Assembly (NCBI GenBank): GCA_914767715.1
Contig: OU612068.1
Span: 6,200,001 to 6,264,000 of the forward strand
Length of the DNA stretch: 64,000 nt
Direction: 5' to 3'
Origin: Membranipora membranacea
Taxonomy: Eukaryota; Bryozoa; Gymnolaemata; Cheilostomatida; Membraniporidae
The stretch's first letter is position 1. Each line of letters opens with the position of its first letter. Of this stretch, positions 56,801-64,000 are shown in pieces. The notes below the pieces were generated by a model that worked only from the letters and a program-made list of their open reading frames with translations, was not told the origin of the DNA and did no database searches. The position numbers and the translations under genes are program-made.

Positions 56801-59800
56801 CATACACAGAAATAAACACATTTTCAGGGTCTAGTGATATGCTGATAGCTCAAAATAGAGAGCTCACCATAATGGGTCAAATGGTTTGTCTTAGTATGTT
56901 TTGAGATAATACACTCAGATGAGTTGAGTTTCAAAAAATACTTTATGCTTAGTTATGAGAATTTTCTTTTTCTTCATCAGTATGAGTAAATTGGACATTT
57001 TGGAAGTCCTGCGCCTGGATACAAACAACTTCAGTGCTGGTCTACCAGAGGTTGCATGTCAGCTGAAATCCCTGCATACACTTGGCTTGGGAAATTGTTG
57101 TTTGAAATCACTGCCAGATGAGTATGTAACAAAATTCTTTATTCCTATCAAAGAAGAGAAATTTGAAATTATGAAAGAATTGACTAGCCAGACTAGACTA
57201 TTCTGTCATAATTTTTTTTTGATAGCTAGTAATATTTTGCTCTGCTGTCAAAATATTGAATTTTGAATGTGAAAATGTTAACACTTCACCAGTCGTTATA
57301 ATGTTGATAATGAATGAAATAGTGATCTTGTTGGACTGTCAGCAATATTTTTATAGCAACAACAACATAATCCAGATTTCAGAGGATTCCCCTTTAGGCA
57401 TTGTCAATTAATACATTAAAATTTTATTCAATTTACCTAAAATTGGAGTTGCTTCCCTTGATCTGCCGGCTTCACACTTCTAGATTGGAGGTGAACCAAA
57501 ATTAAATTAAATCTAATTCTCTATCATTACACCCACAAGATTCAGATGATTGACATTTTGATAGGATGAGAGACCTAACACATTTGAAGGATTTGACCTT
57601 GACAGGTAATTCCTTTAGAGCTGGTGGGCTTCCAAAAGTTTTGTGTGAAATATCATCCCTACAGATATTGAATCTAAGGGACTGCGGACTTGAAACACTG
57701 CCAGACAAGTGAGTATTCTGTGATCTTTAATAAAGTTGAGCAGCTATTTAGATAGCTAGTGAGTTTTATATCCATTCCTACAATTTCGTTACATAACTCA
57801 GGGTTAGCAACTTCTCACAGACCAAAGTAATATGTAGTCAGGCATCTAGTTCTGCAGTAGGTTTTACCCAGAAGAACTTTGAATTCACCATAGACTTAAT
57901 AATAAACCTAGACAGGACACTGTATATAGCTGAAGTGAGGCGCTTAATTATGGTGACGCGACGTCACTGGAGGGTGAAGAAACAGTGAATTTTACTCATA
58001 GCTATCATTGATTTACCGTTCCCAGCTCAGGTTAAATATTGATAACTCAACTGGCTTCAATTGGAATTAAAGTTTGAAAATTGCAATAGATTCAGCAGCT
58101 TCTGGCGATCACTTTGATAGTCGGTTTAGCTCCATAGCTCAAATATTATCAAAAGAGAAAGCTATTTAAAGCGCTGCATAGACTTAAAGCTATAAAAAAA
58201 TTTTCAGTTTCGGTCCTGATTAAATGCTAATATCTCAAACAATTTTGTTGGACTTTTGAGATTGAAAGTTACAATAGTTTCAGTAGCTTGTGGAGATCAC
58301 TTTGATGGTATCTTCTGCCTTGTAGCTCAAGTATAACCAGGGAGTTCAGGACTTTCTTCTTTGCTACCCCTTTCCATCAGCCAATAATTGTGTCATTATT
58401 AGTAGTATAACGGTTTTCCATTGCTTGCTTGTCCGGTTATACCAATAAGGAAAAGTCCTAAACTCCCTGTTTATACTTGAGCTACAAAGCTAAACAGACC
58501 TTCAAAATAATCTTCACAAGCTACTGATTCTATTGCAAATTTCAAACTCAAAATTCCATCAAAATTGGTTGAGATATAAACATTTAATCAGGACAAAATT
58601 ATAGCTTTGAGTCTAAGCACCGTTTTCAATAGCTTGCTCTTTTGATAATATTTAAGCTATGGAGCTAAACCGGCTATCAAAGTGATCGCCAGAAGCTGCT
58701 GAATCTATTGCAATTTTCAAACTCAAAATCCCATCCAAATTGATAGGAAATAAACTTTAAATCAGGACTGAAACCGCAAAAAAAGGTTATAGCTTTGAGT
58801 CTATGTACTGTTTTCAATAGCTTGCTCTTTTGATAATATTTGAGCTACGAAGCCAAACAGTCTATCAAAATGATCACCAGAAGCTGCTGAATGTATTGTA
58901 ATTTTCAAACTCAAAATTCCAACAAAGTTGTTTGAGATATAAGCATTTAATCAGGACTGAAACTGCAAAAAGAATTATAGCTTTAAGTCTATGCACCGCT
59001 TTAAATAGCTTGCTCTTTTGATAGTATTTGAGCTATGGAGCTAAACCGGCTATCAAAGTGATCGCCAGAAGCTGCTGAATCTATTGCAATTTTCAAACTT
59101 AGATTCCGATTGAAGCCAGTTGAGTTATCAATATTTAACCCGAGCTGGGAACGGTAAATCAATGATAGCTATGAGTAAAAATCACTGTTTCTACACCCTC
59201 CAGTGACGTCGCGTCACCATAATTAAAGGGCAACCAAGGTTTCGCAGCAATGCATTAATGGGTAGGAATAATGTGCTGGGCAGCATCAGCTTTGTGCATT
59301 ACGCGATGCAAAATTCAAAGTAGTTGCTGACTCTAAGCTGGGTAACACTTCAGTTTAGGGGAGGTTCCAAGACTTTGCTGTAATAATTATAGAGCACAGG
59401 CTAAATAATAACAGGAACAGGAAACTGCTATGTGGTATTCTCTTTTAGCTGAGTTTGAGTGCCTGATGGAAGAAATGTTTCACAAGAATTCTGGCTGAAT
59501 AATCATCCGAATTATATTTTGTCTTTTTCCCCATGCAGAAGGTGCAATCTGCTATTAATCAATGGCCATCAATGAGAAGTTGTTTGAAACCTTGGTTGCC
59601 CTTTAAGTGCCTCACTGCCTCAATGCTAATGCTCCATACAGTGTCCTGTCTAGGTTTATTATTAAGTCTATGGAATTCACTCACTGTTAATTAAAATGGA
59701 TCATAACTATAGCTGTACTATAGAGAGCTTCGGTCTGTGAATAGTCAAGCCTGTCCACAGGTAATTCTTGATATGGGTACGTTATGATCTTTGGAGCTCT

Positions 59801-62622
59801 ATAGTTTGAGTTAGTAGAGTGAAGAGGTTACATGAATTACATCGATGTTGTACCATATGTCCATATTATACCATAAGTAAACTCAATCCTTAGAAGAAAT
59901 ACATTATAATATTTCATATTACTATCCGAAATGTTGGTAATATTTGTTAAGCCACGTTGCCAATGTTTGTTACAGCTTAGCAAACCTGGCTGATTTAGAG
60001 GAGTTGGCTCTGTGTGGAAATAAGTTCAAAGATGGGCAGCTACCTGATGTTGTGTGTCAGCTCTCCGGGATGAAACGCTTATACCTGGATGAGTGCAGAC
60101 TAAGCAAACTCCCAGATAAGTATGAGGTTTCCTTTAAAATTTCATCTTGAAATTAGGCCAATTTTCTTTTATGATACTTTATTGTTTCCTTACTTATCTA
60201 ATTTAATTTATTTTATTTACTTTATTTAATCACTTATTTAATACTTTATTGTTTTTTAATACTTTTGTTAAAACTTTATGCTATCCTTTACTTTCATTTC
60301 TCTTTAACACTAAGTCTGTCCTGTCCCATTCACCTTTATAGGGTGAAGCTTTGATAGAATAGAATGGTTGGCTGGATAGTTAAGTTTGTTTGTTGCACAA
60401 AAACTTATCAAGCTCAATCAAATTGCTGACTAACAATCTAACAAGCGTGGTAATACATATATAATACATATGTAATACATAATACATGTCTTTTTCTAAC
60501 AATTTGAGTAATTCTCTTTTACCAGACTTGAGAAAGTGAATCTAGATAAACTCAGTATAATAGGAAACAGGATCACCAGTCTTCCACCTGTAATATTATC
60601 GATGAAGGGTCTGGTGAAATCTGAGCATCACTTTGATGCGTACCGTCGGGAAGCGTGTAAGTGACAGCTAAAATAACTAAACTTAAGCTTGCACCTGCAA
60701 CTTGGTGAGCAAAGAGGTATGCAAAAGAACCATTTGGCTGACTACAATTTTGATGTTGTCACTGCCTGGTTACGATGATAATTTGATGATTTCCAAACTT
60801 TGTGTATATTAGGCTCATTTCTATGCAGTTACAGTATAGCCACCAAATGCCAATTCACCACAATTTTGTTAATATTTATTTGAATTGAAAATGAGGTCAA
60901 TGAGGTCAATGAGGAAGTATTGGTAATGACTACTCAAAACAGCTGCCAAATACTATAGACAGTAACACGCTAACTGTGGTAGGATTCTGCAGGTTCAAAC
61001 AAAAACAAACAGCCAACTACAAATGAGTTTGGTTCACAGGCCTTCTGTAGTTTGACTACTACTCCGTGGGTTGTGCAAGTCCAGTGGTTAAATTCCCCAG
61101 TGGTCAAGACCTTTTCCACTAGGGCATTCAACCACTGGACTTGCACATACTAGTTCATGCTCATAAACATTATTTTATGCAGTAGAAGAGAGTAAAATAA
61201 TGTGGTCTATATAGTTTTTCAGGACCACTTCTTGCTTAATAGGTTTTTAACACATGGCCCTTTGATATTATATCACATGAATAATCCAGATAAGTCTGGT
61301 TTTGTAGGCTATGACTGCGCAATCGGGCGTTATGGGTTCATCTTCTACAACCCGATAGACCGCAGCGGAGCTGAGGATGAAGCAAAAGCTTTGGAATCAG
61401 GTTTAAATGCAGTTTCCTGCCAGGTCACAAAGCATAAATGGACCAGTCAGGTACAGCTTGACAACCTTATTGATAATGAGATAAAGAAGGCTGCTTCAGG
61501 CTCTCTTGTCATTGTGTGTATCATGGCACACGGAGGTTCTGGTACTCTGGGATGTGAGGAGGGTGAGATATTCATCAGTGACCTGCTGGTGCAAATGGCA
61601 AAGCCTTTACCAGTAGACCTTCCTATGGTAAGGGTTGCTTATATCATGTTTTCACCATATGCCATGTTCCGGAATGAGTTGAGGTCCTGCAGGGCACAAA
61701 GCTCTGTCCGCCAGTGCCTTCTAATTCTGCCTTTAACATCATCATCTGAGAGGCCCCATCTTTCCCTTATAATTTTCTCTTCTCTTCTCACTACTCTAAT
61801 GCTATCAATTTTCATTTTTGGTCTCTCAAGTGTATATTGTGAATGCATGTCATAACATCCTCAGCTCAATGTTGCATTAATCTTACCATTCCTCTAGATT
61901 TACCCTAGTCAAGCTCAATTCTTGCAAGCAGGGTATGACGATCTGCCTGGCTAACATGACGGCTGCCTGCTTATTTGCTCCCTTTCCAGTGTGCGTGGCC
62001 TTCCTGAGTTTACAGTGTCGCTCCCCTCATTTTCTTATCACAGTGTTGGGGTGCTTGTGGTTCGCCTGCGGAGTACCTCATAACGCAGGTGGCGTCGTAG
62101 AGTTCGCTGAACTTCTTGAATTCCCTGCATGTTCTCTTTGAAGTGGGATGTTTCACAAACCGGATGTCTTTCTCCCGCATTGTGACCGATGGCCAGAAAA
62201 ACTGTTTTGTTCATATTCCAGGCAAAATCAGGGTTATTTGTATCATAATGAAATTAATAAGTATTGGCTGGACTTGGCTTAGTTGCATTGGTGATTAATT
62301 TATCTTGTTATCATAGGTTATACTGATCCAAGCCTGTCAAAAGCCAGGGATATCACCTAGTGAGTTCGACGCACAAGTGTCATCTGGCCCAGATATGACA
62401 AAATTCGATCTCAGAAGGCCACACACTGCTTTGCTAATGGCAACAGTGGATAATGAAGCGGCACGGCGTGGACTGTACACAGGAGCAATGGCTGAGGAGT
62501 TCAGAAGAGCAGATGGGGTATCTGACATTCCTGACTTGCATCGACGAGCTGTTAAAAAAGTGATTGCAGAGAACGCATCACAAACCCCAATAATAAGATC
62601 AACTTTGAGAAACTCACCCTAA
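53881..62622 (+). CDS. leucine-rich repeat-caspase fusion protein, 9 exons
   Basis: Predicted cysteine protease with an N-terminal LRR sensor or docking array. Coding exons: 53881-53977, 55407-55626, 56338-56481, 56981-57121, 57565-57708, 59976-60119, 60526-60656, 61308-61627 and 62317-62622; phases agree and give 548 aa. Residues 1-32 are a charged leader. LRRs run from about 60 to 335 (for example LEVLRLDTNNFSAGLPEVAC). The caspase domain covers 341-548: RSGAEDEAKALE carries the P1-Asp-binding Arg (359), the catalytic His is 415 in MAHGGSG, the catalytic Cys is 454 in QACQKPG (usual QACRG), and the p10 part ends PIIRSTLRNS. Asp residues in the p20-p10 linker (GPD, KFD) could be processed. 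There is no CARD, DED or death domain in the model. In-frame stops before the ATG in the same exon support the start. The exon 1 donor (gtgtgt) is the weakest splice site. Confidence 0.88.
56582..56739. mobile_element. GGGGTCTTTC MITE, short copy in LRR-caspase intron 3
   Basis: It opens GGGTCTTTCAATTAGAAAG and closes TTTCTAATTGGAAGAC followed by a 14-base C run. It shares GCTCACTCAGAATGTATATAG with the inner part of the 39549 copy, in inverted orientation. Confidence 0.6.
57889..59672. mobile_element. 1,784-bp CATAGACTTA fold-back element with exact 8-bp target duplication
   Basis: The ends CATAGACTTAATAATAAACC and GGTTTATTATTAAGTCTATG are perfect inverses. GAATTCAC lies on both sides (57881-57888 and 59673-59680). 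Arms of more than 250 bases pair, sharing GACGCGACGTCACTGGAGGG and GGCGATCACTTTGATAG tracts. The right half holds three tandem ~189-base units (starting near 58601, 58792 and 58980), with inverted relatives on the left. No transposase coding is seen. It fills most of LRR-caspase intron 5, the longest intron of that gene, and is related to 39943-40410. Confidence 0.85.
61072..61147. mobile_element. 76-bp palindrome in LRR-caspase intron 7
   Basis: TGTGCAAGTCCAGTGGTT is answered by AACCACTGGACTTGCACA, and the pairing continues inward (CCAGTGG/CCACTAGG) around a 12-base loop. It is probably a MITE; no target duplication was identified. Confidence 0.6.
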
Positions 62623-62700
62623 AAGTAGTAAGTTAGTCATCATCACCTGAAAATTAAACATGGATGCAAAGTTTTTCTCAAATTAAATAATACCATGTTT

Positions 62701-62706
62701 AATAAA
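62701..62706 (+). terminator. polyadenylation signal of the LRR-caspase gene
   Basis: AATAAA, 79 bases after the stop codon. Confidence 0.55.
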
Positions 62707-62888
62707 TGTTACATGTATTTTCAAATAGTACACTGATTGGCACGTTTCGGTTATCATGTTGCAGTTTGCATAATTGAAACTCTGACACTATTTCAAACAA
62801 TCATAAAGAATCCTATATTTATCCTATATATAAACATCTAGAAAATATATATAAAGTTGTTAGGAAAAACAATAATATTGGAAATCAA

Positions 62889-63012
62889 ATTGTTACTTTG
62901 CCAGTGTCCAGTATCAACCATCTAAAAAACACATTACGTCACGATACTGGCCATTGGCAAAGTAACAATGTGTTCAAATGGAAATGTGTTCAAGTGGAAA
63001 TGTGTTCAAATG
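62889..63012. repeat. palindrome followed by a 16-base tandem repeat
   Basis: ATTGTTACTTTGCCAGTG and its inverse enclose a spacer of about 30 bases (62889-62969). Then about three copies of GTGTTCAAATGGAAAT follow (62970-63012). Confidence 0.55.
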
Positions 63013-63806
63013 TTGTGTACAAAAACCCTATATAATTGTGACGCTTTTTTATACCCATATTAAAATTAAATGAATTGTGATTTTGTCAGCTTACCCTTTT
63101 GAACCCTGCCTTCTTGATTGCCTATGATTTGACATCCAATCTTTCAGATTCAATAAGATAATCTTGTGGTGGTGATCAGAGGTTGGAGAGATCAATGTTG
63201 ACTGTTACTTCATACAAACGCAGGGGACCTGTGGTAACAGTAAGAGGTTACACAATCATTCTTACAACACCGTGAGCTGAAGTTATGTCACCAGAGGGAA
63301 GAAAGCCATATAGATGAGATGTAATCAGACTTTGAGTTTGAAATGGATGTTAAATTGCATTTCCGGGCTCTTTATTGTACTTGACTTTATTGACATAGAA
63401 ATCAAATTACATTTCAAAACTGATTTTTTTTCAATTTATTGGTATATTGCTTTGTTATAATCAATATTATTTGGATATGAATAAGAAGTACTTTTAATTG
63501 CAGAATTAAAGTTTCTAATTCCGCGTGTACATGAAATAAGTTACTTTTACTCAACTCATCACCTATTTTTGTTTAACCATTATTAGTGAAATATTTTATA
63601 ATTAGTGCTGAAACAATTGGAAAAAGGAGGGGAACTAATTTTGGAGGCCTGATCTATCAAACCTATAAAACCTTGCATCCGCACCTAAATTCCTAATATG
63701 TGAAGGGATCGAGAGTGTACTATCACATCACCCCTGTACACTCTTTGATGTTGGTGTTCATACTTGCCAAGTAATCTAAATACAAAATAGGGAGATTTCA
63801 CTTTAC

Positions 63807-63958
63807 GGCGATACTGCACCACAACGTGGTGCTTCGAGGGTGCGAAGCACACGAGTCACCCACCTGGGGGTTTGGGGGCGGTGTGAGCCCCCCAATGGGG
63901 TACGGGGCGGAGCCCCTCTGCAGAAGCTCTGAGAGCGTTTCCAGCCACTAGGAAGGGC
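63807..63958. repeat. GC-rich repeat made of nested short hairpins
   Basis: ACCACAACGTGGT, GTGCTTCG...CGAAGCAC and GGGGCGGAGCCCC occur in series in a block far richer in GC than its flanks. It is probably part of a dispersed element; its ends are not clear. Confidence 0.5.
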
Positions 63959-64000
63959 TAAAAAGGTATATTTGACCCCAAATAATTTCATGTTTGTACT

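Larger units (their letters stand above)
62623..64000. other. 3' flank of the LRR-caspase gene
   Basis: No further gene is recognised up to the window end. It contains a polyadenylation signal, a palindrome with a following tandem repeat (62889-63012) and a GC-rich repeat (63807-63958). Confidence 0.45.

Noticed and set aside
61628-61855. Read-through of the caspase exon past 61627
   Set aside because: A continuous frame exists, but the caspase alignment requires splicing at 61627 (gtaagg) to the QAC-containing exon at 62317.
1-64000. CRISPR arrays, operons, prophage or plasmid features
   Set aside because: None seen; the window is eukaryotic with spliced genes.

Overview
This is an AT-rich, intron-rich nuclear window from an animal. 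The genes have many exons with GT-AG introns of a few hundred to about 2,000 bases, and an animal-type caspase, a fibronectin type II module and rolling-stone-type membrane proteins are present. The combination of a caspase fused to leucine-rich repeats, a heavy load of small palindromic transposons and moderate introns fits a non-vertebrate, possibly early-branching marine animal such as a sponge. That placement is inference; the sequence does not fix the phylum. Exon models were built by hand from splice sites, reading phase and family alignment.

Layout. A cytosolic sulfotransferase (2192-8552, +, 6 exons) follows a TATA/initiator promoter. Next comes a cluster of rolling-stone-like multi-pass membrane protein genes: RS1 (9953-12918, -), RS2 (15258-18895, +), RS3 (20266-22961, -) and RS4 (25604-27357, -). 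RS3 and RS4 lie in a tandem segmental duplication that also left an extra first exon (24030-24122) and a broken last-exon fragment (25493-25596). Ribosomal protein eL20/RPL18A (27989-30410, -, 5 exons) carries two related H/ACA snoRNA candidates in introns 2 and 3. A complete tRNA exportin, XPOT (32598-43830, +, 21 exons, 967 aa), follows. The stretch 43.8-53.9 kb is gene-poor and repeat-rich, with one fibronectin type II exon and some weak coding candidates. The last gene (53881-62622, +, 9 exons, 548 aa) joins a leucine-rich repeat array directly to a complete caspase domain.

Mobile DNA. Most introns and intergenic gaps hold small inverted-repeat insertions. Several are flanked by target-site duplications readable in the sequence: 9 bp for TAG...CTA elements (114, 121, 210, 69 and 34 bp), 8 bp for long fold-back elements starting CATAGACTTA (1,784 and 468 bp), and 7 bp for 18-39 bp palindromes based on CAAGGAGT...ACTCCTTG. 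One 9-bp insertion can be compared with an empty site in a paralogous intron.

Strongest candidates for a new system: the LRR-caspase protein, the family of extremely small palindromic insertions with 7-bp duplications, and the paired snoRNAs. XPOT and RPL18A/snoRNAs both serve translation, but nothing in the sequence shows that their adjacency is functional.
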